This document shows positions 35,426-43,705 of a stretch of 64,000 nt of DNA, one piece after another. How positions within the stretch are numbered: position 1 is the stretch's first letter; each line of letters opens with the position of its first letter. The stretch is from assembly GCA_949286115.1 (NCBI GenBank), contig CASEBK010000003.1, forward strand, positions 19,875-83,874. Direction: 5' to 3'. The position numbers and the translations under genes were made by a program. The DNA is from an uncultured Veillonellaceae bacterium. GTDB taxonomy: Bacteria > Bacillota > Negativicutes > Veillonellales > Dialisteraceae. Under the pieces are notes generated by a model. The model was not told the DNA's origin and made no database searches. It worked only from the letters and a program-made list of their open reading frames with translations.

Positions 35426-35922
35426 CGGTTCACCTCCCAGGATTCTTCCGTTTTCTTCACGCAATCGCTGCTCTGCAGTTCCTTGAGCCGTCTCTCGATG
35501 GATACGCCGCGATACTGAAAATCTGGGGCGATATCGGCCATCGGCGCCAGCACGAACGCACGGTCCCAGAAAAACGGATGAGGCAGGCGGAGAAATTCGC
35601 TGTCCCGGACGATCCCCTCTGCATAAATAAGGTCTAGATCGAGCGTACGGGGCCCCCAGTGCAGGAGCCGCGTCCTTCCATGGCACTTTTCGATGGCCAG
35701 GAGCCTCCGCAGGAGCTCTTCCGGTGTCCCCTCCCAGGAGACGCGCACGACGGCATTCAAAAAGAGCGCCTGATCTTCTTTGCCCCAGGGGAACGTCTCA
35801 TACATGGGCGATCTCGCCGTCACGGCGATACCCTCCGCTGCCATGGCTGCCGCTGCGCTCCTGAGCGTCGCCGCCCGATTCCCCAGATTGGACCCGAGAG
35901 AAATGAAATAGCTCTTCTTCAT
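35422..35922 (-). CDS. folK: HPPK, 2-amino-4-hydroxy-6-hydroxymethyldihydropteridine pyrophosphokinase
   Basis: 166 residues. ISLGSNLGNR is the N-terminal pterin/ATP motif, FLNAVVRV the central strand, and WGPRTLDLDLIYA the ATP/Mg2+ site with its DLDLIY aspartates. LRLPHPFFWDRAFVLAPMADIAPDF is the C-terminal signature. FolK transfers pyrophosphate from ATP to 6-hydroxymethyl-dihydropterin, feeding FolP. It overlaps both folB (4 bases) and mfd (4 bases), so the order folP-folB-folK-mfd is one coupled unit. Confidence 0.95.
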   Translation of the reverse strand: MKKSYFISLGSNLGNRAATLRSAAAAMAAEGIAVTARSPMYETFPWGKEDQALFLNAVVRVSWEGTPEELLRRLLAIEKCHGRTRLLHWGPRTLDLDLIYAEGIVRDSEFLRLPHPFFWDRAFVLAPMADIAPDFQYRGVSIERRLKELQSSDCVKKTEESWEVNR

Positions 35923-36281
35923 CGCTTCGTCTCCACGGTGACAGACACATCCTCCAGAATGCCGGGGATCGGGGCTGACGGCTTGTGTACGGTGACAGAA
36001 AGGCTCTCTACCGGCGGAAAATCCCGTAAAATACGCCGCCCGATCTCACCGGCCAGTTTTTCCAAAAGCGCATACCGCTCCCCTTCTGCGAGCGCACGGA
36101 CGCATTCATAGACCTCGCCGTAATTTACGGTATTTTCCAATGCGTCGGTCTCGCTCGCCCTCGTCAGCGAAAGCTGCAGATCCACATCGATATAAAACCG
36201 CTGCCCCAGGCGATTTTCCTCCGTCATGACCCCGTGACGCCCGTAAAACGCCATCCCTTTCAGACAGATCCTGTCCATCAT
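35919..36281 (-). CDS. folB: dihydroneopterin aldolase
   Basis: 120 residues, standard for the octameric enzyme. GMAFYGRHGVMTEENRLGQRF is the active-site beginning with the catalytic tyrosine region. NTVNYGEVYECV is the middle motif. ALLEKLAGEIGRRIL and VTVHKPSAPIPGILEDVSV, with the catalytic lysine in HKPSAPI, complete the family. It cleaves dihydroneopterin to 6-hydroxymethyl-dihydropterin and glycolaldehyde. Two bases separate it from the folP stop. Confidence 0.95.
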   Translation of the reverse strand: MMDRICLKGMAFYGRHGVMTEENRLGQRFYIDVDLQLSLTRASETDALENTVNYGEVYECVRALAEGERYALLEKLAGEIGRRILRDFPPVESLSVTVHKPSAPIPGILEDVSVTVETKR

Positions 36282-36282
36282 C

Positions 36283-37119
36283 TCACCCTTTTCGCTCCAG
36301 CAAAACGTCCGCCGTGCGCACCATGCGGGCGATCATTCTGACATTGTGCACGCGCACCATGGCGCAGCCTCGTTCCGCGCCCCAGACGCAGACCGCGCCG
36401 GTCCCTTCGTCCCGTTCCTCTGCGGGAAGCCCCAGCACGTCTCCGATGAAGCGCTTTCGGCTCGGCGCGAGCAGAAGAGGATAGGGAAGCGCTGTCAGTT
36501 CGCCGATACGCCGCATCACTTCCAGATTCTGCGGCGTATCTTTCCCAAACCCGATGCCCGGGTCCAGGATGATGCGGTCCTCCCGCACGCCGTGAGACAG
36601 GGCGATCTCCACGGACCGCGCGAAGAAAGCCTTCATGCAGTCGATGATGTCTCCCTCATAAGACGTTCCCTCCTGATTATGCATCAGAATGACCGGCACA
36701 TCATATGCGGCCGCCACGTCCGCCATTTCTCCGTGATCGTACTGGAAGCCCCAGACGTCATTCAGGATATGCGCTCCCGCCCGAAGCGCCGCCTCTGCCG
36801 TGCGGTAGTGATAGGTATCCACAGAGAGGGGCACAGAAGAGACCGCAAGCACATCCGGCAGAAACTGCATGAGCCGCGCCGTCTCTTCCTCTGAGGTGAG
36901 CGCCGTGCTGCCGGGACGCGTGGATTCGGCGCCCACATCAATCACATCCGCCCCATCGCGGATCATATCCGCCGCATGGGCCGCTGCCCGATGCTTCGTG
37001 TTCCACTGCCCTCCGTCGGAAAAAGAATCGGGCGTCACATTCAGCACGCCCATGACGCGTGTGCCGTCCCCCAGCACGAGACATTTTCCGTCCGCCCAGT
37101 GATAGTTTCTCTGCTCCAT
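36283..37119 (-). CDS. folP: dihydropteroate synthase
   Basis: 278 residues from the ATG at 37119, 6-7 bases after GAGGG; two upstream in-frame starts are possible but less well placed. VMGVLNVTPDSFSDGG is the classic DHPS loop 1. DVIDVGAESTRPGS is loop 2 with the pABA/pyrophosphate residues. ILNDVWGFQYD, ILDPGIGFGK and LLAPSRKRFIG with the terminal RVHNV are all family landmarks. It joins pABA to hydroxymethyl-dihydropterin diphosphate and is the sulfonamide target. A TATAAT sits about 30 bases upstream of the start (37150-37155). Confidence 0.95.
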   Translation of the reverse strand: MEQRNYHWADGKCLVLGDGTRVMGVLNVTPDSFSDGGQWNTKHRAAAHAADMIRDGADVIDVGAESTRPGSTALTSEEETARLMQFLPDVLAVSSVPLSVDTYHYRTAEAALRAGAHILNDVWGFQYDHGEMADVAAAYDVPVILMHNQEGTSYEGDIIDCMKAFFARSVEIALSHGVREDRIILDPGIGFGKDTPQNLEVMRRIGELTALPYPLLLAPSRKRFIGDVLGLPAEERDEGTGAVCVWGAERGCAMVRVHNVRMIARMVRTADVLLERKG

Positions 37120-37246
37120 ACTGTCCCTCTTTCTTTTCATATGCTCCTTATTATAAGAGAGCCTCCGCGGATTGGCTACCGCTTCGGTCATTCTTTATCT
37201 TCTGTTTCATTCCCCAGAACCCATTCCCTCTCTTCGAAAAAACGGC

Positions 37247-37390
37247 ACAAAAAAAGCGGCCCACGCCGCTTCTTTCGGCAATGCAGTCATTGAGGAGTAT
37301 GACCGCACCGCAGCCGGATTGATCATCAGGGAAAAAATCATCAATCGGGCCCAGAGGGCCGCGCCCCCTGCTATGGCATTTCCTCCATAT
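37247..37390 (-). ncRNA. candidate small RNA with strong promoter and terminator
   Basis: A near-consensus promoter and a perfect terminator bracket about 145 nt without a good gene. Within it three hairpins can be drawn. One is GGCCC TCT GGGCC. The second is GATTGAT with ATCAATC, whose loop carries TTTTTTCCC. The third is GCGGTCAT with ATGACTGC, whose loop ACTCCTCA resembles an anti-Shine-Dalgarno sequence. A 5' GGAGGA could pair with that loop. One reading frame (63 codons, ATG touching the -10 box) crosses the terminator and is unlikely. I recognise no known RNA family. Confidence 0.5.
37249..37271 (-). terminator. terminator of the candidate small RNA
   Basis: AAGCGGC GTGG GCCGCTT followed by five more Ts on the minus strand; a textbook intrinsic terminator with no annotated gene ending before it. 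Confidence 0.85.
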
Positions 37391-37396
37391 GTTTTC

Positions 37397-37424
37397 ATTA
37401 TACTTGGAAAAGAGGCAAAGTCAA
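37397..37424 (-). promoter_or_regulatory. near-consensus promoter of the candidate small RNA
   Basis: TTGACT, a 16-base spacer and TATAAT on the minus strand. It has the best -35 match seen on the minus strand of this window. Confidence 0.8.
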
Positions 37425-37642
37425 GAAATACAGCTTCTCTATGCATAGAAAAAACACATCACACAGACGGCCCTGCCATGTCTTACATCCGCAGCAGGTC
37501 TTTTGCCGCCAAAGACCTTTTTCTGTTCTGTGAGGTCTCTCGCCCATAAAAAGACGCTTCGCCCCGCAGAGGCCACAGCCGTGTTCTGACTTCTGTGCCG
37601 CCTGCCGCGCTCTTTCCTGCGCAAGACCAGGGGCCAAAGAAA

Positions 37643-37665
37643 AACTCCCGGACCGCTCCGGGAGT
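37643..37665 (-). terminator. terminator of the riboflavin operon
   Basis: ACTCCCGGA and TCCGGGAGT pair around a GCGG loop, followed on the minus strand by TTTTTCTTT, 14 bases after the ribH stop. Confidence 0.9.
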
Positions 37666-37678
37666 CCTGCCTGACCGA

Positions 37679-38146
37679 TCAGGACAGTTTTTTGAAAAGG
37701 CTCACCATCTCCAGCGCATCCATCGCACATTCGAAGCCCTTGTTGCCGGACTTGAGCCCTGCTCGATTCAGCGCCTGCTCCACTGTGTCCGTGGTGAGCA
37801 CGCCGTACAGCACGGGGATGCCCGAAGACAAAGACACCTGAGCGATGCCCTTCGTCACTTCCGTCGCTACGTGTTCGTAGTGGTCCGTCTCTCCACGGAT
37901 GACTGCGCCGAGACAGATCAGCGCGTCATACCGACCAGACTCCGCCATTTTTTTCGCCGCCGAAGGGATCTCGAACGCCCCGGGCACCCACGCGAGGTCC
38001 ACCGTGTCGAGATCAACGCCGTGCCGGGCGAGCGCATCCGCCGCGCCGTCGATGAGTTTCGACACGATCACTTCATTGAAGCGGGATGCCAGAATGCCCA
38101 CACGGATCTGGCTGTTCTCAAAAGTACCGGAAATAATACGCATCAT
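37679..38146 (-). CDS. ribH: 6,7-dimethyl-8-ribityllumazine synthase
   Basis: 155 residues, normal length. [20 protein letters not shown], then [43 protein letters not shown] with the catalytic histidine in the TDHYE motif, and [16 protein letters not shown]. It joins the ribBA product to the ribD product to make lumazine. The ATG overlaps the ribBA stop (ATGA) and follows AAGGAGG, so the two are coupled. It forms an icosahedral or pentameric cytoplasmic assembly. Confidence 0.96.
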   Translation of the reverse strand: MMRIISGTFENSQIRVGILASRFNEVIVSKLIDGAADALARHGVDLDTVDLAWVPGAFEIPSAAKKMAESGRYDALICLGAVIRGETDHYEHVATEVTKGIAQVSLSSGIPVLYGVLTTDTVEQALNRAGLKSGNKGFECAMDALEMVSLFKKLS

Positions 38147-39360
38147 TCTTCCTCCTTGTCGAACTGCAAGAGATGTCCCATCTTTTTCTGTTTCGTCTTC
38201 AGATAAAATTCGTCTTCCTTGCCGGCTGCCATCTGGATCGGCACGCGCTCCACGATGTGGATGCCGTAGTCAGACACTTCTTCGATCTTCTCCGGATTAT
38301 TCGTGAGCAGGCGGATGTTGTCGGCGCCGAGGTCGCGGAGCATCTGCGCGCCCACCATGTATTCCCGAAGGTCTGCCGCAAAGCCCAGCTTCAGGTTGGC
38401 CTCCACCGTGTCGTAGCCCTGGTCCTGAAGCGCATAGGCACGGATCTTATTGATGAGGCCGATGCCCCGGCCTTCCTGCCGGAGATAGATCAGCACGCCC
38501 CGTCCTTCCGCAGCGATGCGCTTCATGGCCGCGTCGAACTGCTGTCCGCAGTCACAGCGGAGAGAGCCGAAGCAGTCGCCGGTGAGGCATTCCGAATGGA
38601 CGCGGCAGAGCACCGGGCGGCCGTCTGCCACATCGCCCATGACGAGTGCCACATGGTGTTCGCCATTCAGCTTGTTGATGTAGCCTACGATGCGGAACTC
38701 GCCGTACCGCGTGGGCATGCGCGCCTCCGCCACGCGCTCCACGAGCTGCTCATGCTTTTTCCGGTACTGGATGAGGTCCTGAATATTTCCGATCTTCATG
38801 CCCTTTTCCTTTGCCAAGCGGAACAGATCGTCCCGGCGCGCCATGGTGCCGTCTTCGTTCATGATCTCGCAGCAGAGCCCTGCCGGAGCAAGGCCTGCCA
38901 TCCGCGCCAGATCCACCGTTGCTTCCGTGTGGCCCGGACGCTCCAGCACGCCCCACTTCTTCGCGCGGAGCGGGAAGAGATGACCAGGACGGCGGAAATC
39001 TTCCGGACGCACGCCTTCTTCGATGACCTTGCGCGCCGTCAGGGACCGATCGCATGCCGACACTCCCGTGCCCGTATCCTTGTAGTCGATGGATTCCAGA
39101 AACGCCGTGTGATGGTTGTCCGTGTTTCTCCGGATCATCGGACCGAGGAAAAGGCGGTCGGCGATCTCTCCGTCTACGGGCATGCAGAGCACGCCCTTCG
39201 CCTCCGAGACCATAAGGTTCACGTTCTCCGGTGTCGCGAAGTCCGCCGCGCAGATGTAGTCCCCTTCGTTTTCCCGAGATTCCGCATCCTGCATGATGAC
39301 GCAGCGCCCGGCTTTGATTTCTTCTACGATCTCTTCAATGGAATCGAACTTATAATCCAT
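38143..39360 (-). CDS. ribBA: bifunctional DHBP synthase / GTP cyclohydrolase II
   Basis: 405 residues from the ATG at 39360, after GGAGGACATT; a longer frame to 39387 lacks a site. Residues 1-200 are RibB, with [20 protein letters not shown] and [13 protein letters not shown]. Residues 205-405 are RibA with [20 protein letters not shown], whose three cysteines bind Zn2+, and [15 protein letters not shown] and NNPEKIEEV. It makes both entry intermediates of the pathway: dihydroxybutanone phosphate and the diaminopyrimidine from GTP. It overlaps ribE by 11 bases. Confidence 0.96.
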   Translation of the reverse strand: MDYKFDSIEEIVEEIKAGRCVIMQDAESRENEGDYICAADFATPENVNLMVSEAKGVLCMPVDGEIADRLFLGPMIRRNTDNHHTAFLESIDYKDTGTGVSACDRSLTARKVIEEGVRPEDFRRPGHLFPLRAKKWGVLERPGHTEATVDLARMAGLAPAGLCCEIMNEDGTMARRDDLFRLAKEKGMKIGNIQDLIQYRKKHEQLVERVAEARMPTRYGEFRIVGYINKLNGEHHVALVMGDVADGRPVLCRVHSECLTGDCFGSLRCDCGQQFDAAMKRIAAEGRGVLIYLRQEGRGIGLINKIRAYALQDQGYDTVEANLKLGFAADLREYMVGAQMLRDLGADNIRLLTNNPEKIEEVSDYGIHIVERVPIQMAAGKEDEFYLKTKQKKMGHLLQFDKEEE

Positions 39361-40006
39361 AATGTCCTCCTGTCTTATGATAGGCACGGAGCACCTCCAT
39401 AGTGAGTCCCTGTTTTTCGGGCTTCTCCATCAGCTGCTCCACATATTTTCCCAGCATGTCGCATTCGATGTTGACGGGGTCGCCGGGATGCTTTTCGAAA
39501 AGCGCCGTCTTCATTCCCGTATGCGGGATGACGGATACGGAAAAGCCCCGCTCATCCCGCGCCGTCACGGTCAGACTTACGCCGTCCACGGCGACGGACC
39601 CCTTTCCCAAAATATAGCGCATCTTTTCCGGCAGGAAATCGATGCGGATATCCACTGCGTTCTCGTCCCGCCGCAGGGAGACCAGCTTCCCCGTGCCGTC
39701 GATGTGTCCGGATACGATGTGCCCGCCGATGCGGTCGCCCACGCGGAGCGCCCGTTCCAGATTCACCGCCGTGCCGGGGCGAAAGAGCGAAAAAGCCGTG
39801 CGAGCCATCGTCTCCGGCGTGGCGTCTGCGCTGAACGCATCCTTCCAGAGCCGTGTCACCGTGAGACAGGCGCCGTTCACTGCGATGCTGTCCCCTTCTT
39901 TCGTCCCCTCAAGCACCGTATGGCAAGCGATGATGAGAGAGGCGCTGCGGCTGGTCCGCTCGATACGGCGGACAGCGCCCACTTCTTCAACGATCCCCGT
40001 GAACAT
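39350..40006 (-). CDS. ribE: riboflavin synthase, alpha chain
   Basis: 218 residues from the ATG at 40006 ([10 protein letters not shown]), after AGGAGG. Two homologous lumazine-binding barrels lie at 1-97 and 98-195: [16 protein letters not shown] in the first and [19 protein letters not shown] in the second. [13 protein letters not shown] and the conserved MFTGIVE N-terminus confirm the family. It dismutates two lumazines to riboflavin plus a pyrimidine recycled by RibH. It overlaps both ribD and ribBA. Confidence 0.96.
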   Translation of the reverse strand: MFTGIVEEVGAVRRIERTSRSASLIIACHTVLEGTKEGDSIAVNGACLTVTRLWKDAFSADATPETMARTAFSLFRPGTAVNLERALRVGDRIGGHIVSGHIDGTGKLVSLRRDENAVDIRIDFLPEKMRYILGKGSVAVDGVSLTVTARDERGFSVSVIPHTGMKTALFEKHPGDPVNIECDMLGKYVEQLMEKPEKQGLTMEVLRAYHKTGGHYGL

Positions 40007-41108
40007 GGGCGGCCTCCTTATCAATGTACGCGGTAAATCGCCAGTCGCTGCCGGAGGGCTCGCAGGTCACATCCCGCAGCCTGACCGCTTCCGACAGATG
40101 GGCTGCTCCATAGCCGCCAAGCGGCGACGGCGCGCGGCCCCCACCAATGAGGAGCGGCGCCGCATAGAAAATGACTTTGTCGATGATCCCCGCTTCGAGC
40201 GCCGCCGCAGCGATCGTCGCTCCTCCTTCCAGAAGGATGCCGTCGATGCCGCTCATAGCCAGACAGGTCATGGCCAGATTGAGGTCCACTTCTCCATGAA
40301 GGCCGTCTGCGACGATGATATCCGCTCCGAGAGACTGCAGCGCTTTCCGCTTATCTTCCGGCGCCTGCGATGTCGTGAGCATGATGGTATATCCCGGCTC
40401 GTGAAGCACTTTCGCCGCCAAAGGAATGCGGAGCTGACTGTCTGCGATGATGCGCACTGGGTCTTCCATACCGGGGAGCCGCGCTGTGAGCCGCGGATCA
40501 TCGGCGAGGATGGTACCGATCCCGGTCATGATGCCCGCATAGGACCCGCGCAGCTGGTGCACCTCCTCCCGAGATGCCTCCGAAGAGATCCACTGCGAAT
40601 CCCCTGTATAGCATGCGGTCTTGCCGTCGAGAGACATAGCCGACTTATAGACTACGAAAGGCTTTTTCTCCGTCACGAATTTCAAAAACACTTCATTGAG
40701 CCGTCGGCATTCCTCTTCCAGCACGCCCACTGTCACAGGAATGCCTGCCGCTTTCAGTTTTTCGATGCCCCGCCCGGCCACGAGCGGATTGGGATCCACC
40801 ATTGATGTGACCACGCGGCCCACCTTTTTCCGTATGATAAGGTCCGCACAGGGCGGCGTCTTTCCATAATGCGAGCACGGTTCGAGCGTCACATAGAGCG
40901 TCGCTCCCGCCGGGTCCTCCCGGCAGCTGGCAAAGGCATTGACCTCCGCGTGGGGCCCTCCATACCGCTCATGCCAGCCCTCGCCGATGATCCGGCCGTC
41001 CTTTACGAGCACCGCCCCCACCATGGGATTGGGCCGGGTGTGGCCGATGCCCCGCCCGGCCAGCGCCAGCGCATGCCTCATATACGCCTGATCTTCTGAG
41101 GAAAACAA
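39987..41108 (-). CDS. ribD: bifunctional riboflavin deaminase/reductase
   Basis: 373 residues from a TTG at 41108 with AAGGAGG 7 bases upstream. The deaminase domain (1-145) has the zinc motif HAEVNAF and PCSHYGKTPPCADLI. The reductase domain (150-365) has MSLDGKTACYTGDSQWISS, GIMTGIGTILADDPRLTAR and LLEGGATIAAAALEAGIID. It deaminates and then reduces the pyrimidine from GTP. It is the first gene after the FMN riboswitch, so the whole operon ribD-ribE-ribBA-ribH answers to FMN. Confidence 0.95.
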   Translation of the reverse strand: MFSSEDQAYMRHALALAGRGIGHTRPNPMVGAVLVKDGRIIGEGWHERYGGPHAEVNAFASCREDPAGATLYVTLEPCSHYGKTPPCADLIIRKKVGRVVTSMVDPNPLVAGRGIEKLKAAGIPVTVGVLEEECRRLNEVFLKFVTEKKPFVVYKSAMSLDGKTACYTGDSQWISSEASREEVHQLRGSYAGIMTGIGTILADDPRLTARLPGMEDPVRIIADSQLRIPLAAKVLHEPGYTIMLTTSQAPEDKRKALQSLGADIIVADGLHGEVDLNLAMTCLAMSGIDGILLEGGATIAAAALEAGIIDKVIFYAAPLLIGGGRAPSPLGGYGAAHLSEAVRLRDVTCEPSGSDWRFTAYIDKEAAHVHGDR

Positions 41109-41160
41109 AAAGCCACCTCCTTTTTCTTTCAGGACGCGGCTTGCGATGGCAGAGACTGCC

Positions 41161-41301
41161 CTCTTCTTTCATCCAGACTATGGAGGAATCCTCCCCCGTA
41201 CTGTCGGCTCCGGGATCGCACCGGATCTGCCTTACGGCTCGTGGGCTGAGAGCATGCTCTATTACCACCGGTCAGGAATTTCACCTTGCCCTGAAGAGAT
41301 C
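41161..41301 (-). promoter_or_regulatory. FMN riboswitch (RFN element)
   Basis: The minus strand reads TTCAGGGCAAGGTGAAATTC, CCTGACCGGTGG, GAGCCGTAAGGCAGATCCGG, GATCCCGGAGCCGAC and AGTCTGGATG in order. These are the conserved blocks of the FMN aptamer with its six arms. The closing stem CTCTTC / GAAGAG is visible at both ends. About 50 bases separate it from the ribD start. A GGCAGTCTCTGCC hairpin lies between and may serve in the switch that hides the AAGGAGG site. Confidence 0.95.
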
Positions 41302-41317
41302 ATTTCAAATTGTTTCA

Positions 41318-41346
41318 ATTATACAAAGAGCGCTGCGGAAATTCAA
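41318..41346 (-). promoter_or_regulatory. promoter of the riboflavin operon
   Basis: TTGAAT, a 17-base spacer and TATAAT on the minus strand, ending about 17 bases before the riboswitch. Confidence 0.8.
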
Positions 41347-41360
41347 CCGGTCGGCCGTAT

Positions 41361-42032
41361 TTACGCAAGTCCCGCCTCCCGCAGACGGGAGCGCACGGCT
41401 TCTGCGATGCGCGCGGGAGAAAGAAGCACGTCTCCCTCCGCGCAGGGCACGCGAAGCCAGCCGTACCGCTCTGCGAGCAGCCTGTACGCTTCATGGCAGC
41501 GGCGGAGATAGTCCAGATGCTGCTCATGGATATCCATGGACCCGCCTTCCGCCGCACGCTGCCGCACCAGACGCTCTGAGAGCGCAAGGGGCATATCGAG
41601 AAGGACCACATGATCCGGTCTGGGCAGTTCCAGCTTCTCATACTCTGTCTCCTCGAGCCACTGCAGAAAGGCGAGCCGCTCCTCCGGATCATCGTACTTC
41701 GTCATCTGATGCACCATGTTGCTCGTGGTGTATCGGTCTGCAATAACGAGGCCCCCCGATACATAAAACGTTCTCCATTTCGTGCGGTACGAAGCGAAGC
41801 GGTCCAGTGCAAAAAAGAGGGACGCCGCGAAGGGATTGACATCGGACGGATCGCTCCCGAACTCACCGGCCAGGTACATGCGGACCAATGCGGAGGAATC
41901 GCTCTCATAATCGGGAAATGCGACGCGGCGCAGGTCTTTGCCCTCTTTCTGAAGTGTTTCTGCAAGAAGCGCCGACTGCGTCGCTTTGCCGCTGCCGTCG
42001 ATGCCTTCCAGCACGATCAGGGTGCCTTTCAT
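41361..42032 (-). CDS. tmk: thymidylate (dTMP) kinase
   Basis: 223 residues from the ATG at 42032 (MKGTLIVLEGIDGSGKATQ). The P-loop is EGIDGSGKATQ, with alanine where most family members have serine or threonine. RVAFPDYESDSSALVR is the dTMP-binding DX[YF] region, and ALDRFASYRTKW and ADRYTTSNMVHQMTKY are the DR-type motifs. The lid region has RAAEGGSMDIHEQHLDYLRR. It phosphorylates dTMP to dTDP with ATP. The neighbours pth, prs and glmU are housekeeping genes. The terminator upstream shows it has its own promoter. Confidence 0.88.
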   Translation of the reverse strand: MKGTLIVLEGIDGSGKATQSALLAETLQKEGKDLRRVAFPDYESDSSALVRMYLAGEFGSDPSDVNPFAASLFFALDRFASYRTKWRTFYVSGGLVIADRYTTSNMVHQMTKYDDPEERLAFLQWLEETEYEKLELPRPDHVVLLDMPLALSERLVRQRAAEGGSMDIHEQHLDYLRRCHEAYRLLAERYGWLRVPCAEGDVLLSPARIAEAVRSRLREAGLA

Positions 42033-42054
42033 ACTGTGTCCTTTCCGTGATGCA

Positions 42055-42082
42055 AAAAGGAGGCCCACAAAGGGCCCTCCTT
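42055..42082 (-). terminator. terminator of the glmU-prs-pth run
   Basis: AAGGAGG-CCC and GGGCCTCCTT pair around TTTGT, followed on the minus strand by TTTGC, directly after the pth stop. Confidence 0.85.
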
Positions 42083-42084
42083 CA

Positions 42085-42672
42085 TCACCTATCCTTTTTT
42101 ACATGCTCTTTTTTCGGATTGAACTGATTCATCGCTTTGTCCACGCCGATGCGGAGCGCCCCCTCGATGGAGTCCGCCGTATGGTGCTTGGCCGCTTCGA
42201 TGAGCGCGATCTCTTCGCCGTAGGGCCGCCCCAGCACATGCTGCACCACCGTGTGCCCATCCCTCGGATGTCCCACGCCGATCCGGAACCGGTTGAACTC
42301 TTCCGTGCCAAGATGAGCGATGAGCGACTTGATGCCGTTGTGCCCGCCGGACGCGCCCTTCTTGCGGATGCGCGTCTTGCCCGGCGGCAGGTCAAGATCA
42401 TCGCAGACGACGTAGATATCCTCCGGCTCGATCTTGTAATACCGGGCGATGGCTCCCACCGATTCCCCGCTGTTATTCATATAGGTGAGCGGCTTCACCA
42501 GAAGGATCTTTTCGCCTTCCCGCGTACAGGAAGCGATCTTTGCCTTCATGTCCTCTTTCCAGAGAGAGACGCCCCACCGCGATGCCAGCTCGTCGATGAC
42601 GTCGAACCCCATATTGTGACGGGTATGGGCATACTCCGCGCCAGGATTGCCCAATCCTACGATCAGTTTCAT
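42085..42672 (-). CDS. pth: peptidyl-tRNA hydrolase
   Basis: 195 residues. KLIVGLGNPGAEYAHTRHNMGFDVIDEL holds the family's N-terminal motif and the catalytic histidine (RHNMGF, H20). KPLTYMNNSGESVGAIARYY and VVCDDLDLPPGKTRIRKKGASGGHNGIKSLIAHLG supply the other active-site residues. It frees tRNA from peptidyl-tRNA dropped from ribosomes. It follows prs by 15 bases. Confidence 0.96.
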   Translation of the reverse strand: MKLIVGLGNPGAEYAHTRHNMGFDVIDELASRWGVSLWKEDMKAKIASCTREGEKILLVKPLTYMNNSGESVGAIARYYKIEPEDIYVVCDDLDLPPGKTRIRKKGASGGHNGIKSLIAHLGTEEFNRFRIGVGHPRDGHTVVQHVLGRPYGEEIALIEAAKHHTADSIEGALRIGVDKAMNQFNPKKEHVKKDR

Positions 42673-42687
42673 GGATGCCCGGCCGCC

Positions 42688-43647
42688 TTATTCCTTGTCG
42701 TCAAAGAGCTGGCTCACAGACACTTCGTGGAAGATGCGCATGATCGCTTCGCCGAGAAGGGGAGCGACGGAGAGAACCGTGAGCTTCGGCTGCATCTTTT
42801 CCGGCGGGATGGGCAGCGAATTCGTCACGATCAGTTCTTTGATGTTGGAATTGCGGATGCGTTCCGTCGCCGGATCTGTAAGGACCGGATGGCACACCGC
42901 CGCATACACGGATTTGGCGCCCGCTTCTGCAAGGGCCTTCGCCCCTTCGCAGAGGGAACCTGCCGTGTCCACCATATCGTCGACGATGACACAGTTGCGT
43001 CCTTCCACCGTGCCGATGATGTTCATGACTTTCGCCACGCCCGGCTCCGGACGGCGCTTTTCGATGATGGCGATGGGCGCGCCGACGCGGTCTGCGAGCT
43101 CTCTGGCACGGGTCACGCCGCCCAGGTCAGGCGACACGATGGTGAGATCGTCCAGATGTTTGCCGCGGATGTAGTTCGCCAGGAGAGATGCCGACATGAG
43201 ATGATCCACCGGCACATCGAAGAAGCCCTGGATCTGTCCGGCATGAAGGTCCATAGTGACGACGCGGGTCACGCCGGCTTTGGACATGAGGTCCGCCACG
43301 AGCTTGGACGTGATCGGCTCTCTACCGCGGGTCTTGCGGTCCTGACGAGCATAGCCGTAGTACGGCACCACCACGGTGATGTGGCGGGCCGAAGCGCGCT
43401 TCAGCGCGTCCACCATGATGAGCATCTCCATCAGGTTGTCATTGACGGGCGCACCGGTCGGCTGGATCACGAAGACGTCCTTGCCGCGGACGCTTTCATT
43501 GATCATCACCTGGATCTCCCCATTGTTGAACCGTCCGCACATCGCCTTCCCCAGCGGGATGCCAATATAGTCGCAGATTTCCTTTGCCAGTACGGGATGC
43601 GCCGTGCCGCTGAAGATCTTCAGCTTGGATTCGTCTTCCATTTTCAT
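42688..43647 (-). CDS. prs: ribose-phosphate pyrophosphokinase
   Basis: 319 residues, class I length. [23 protein letters not shown] opens the family. [24 protein letters not shown] is the ATP-flap region. [22 protein letters not shown] and [17 protein letters not shown] carry the ribose-5-phosphate and PRPP loops. It makes PRPP for nucleotide, histidine and tryptophan synthesis. AAGGGGAG precedes the ATG. It lies between glmU and pth, a very common Firmicutes order. Confidence 0.97.
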   Translation of the reverse strand: MKMEDESKLKIFSGTAHPVLAKEICDYIGIPLGKAMCGRFNNGEIQVMINESVRGKDVFVIQPTGAPVNDNLMEMLIMVDALKRASARHITVVVPYYGYARQDRKTRGREPITSKLVADLMSKAGVTRVVTMDLHAGQIQGFFDVPVDHLMSASLLANYIRGKHLDDLTIVSPDLGGVTRARELADRVGAPIAIIEKRRPEPGVAKVMNIIGTVEGRNCVIVDDMVDTAGSLCEGAKALAEAGAKSVYAAVCHPVLTDPATERIRNSNIKELIVTNSLPIPPEKMQPKLTVLSVAPLLGEAIMRIFHEVSVSQLFDDKE

Positions 43648-43705
43648 TTTCTTTCTCCCCTTCTTAAAAGATGAATGAAATGTACAATATGGTTATTTTA
43701 CCACA

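Noticed and set aside
37207..37446. 79-codon minus-strand frame over the candidate small RNA
   Set aside because: Its starts lie upstream of or inside the promoter -10 box, and it runs past the terminator, so no mature RNA would carry it.
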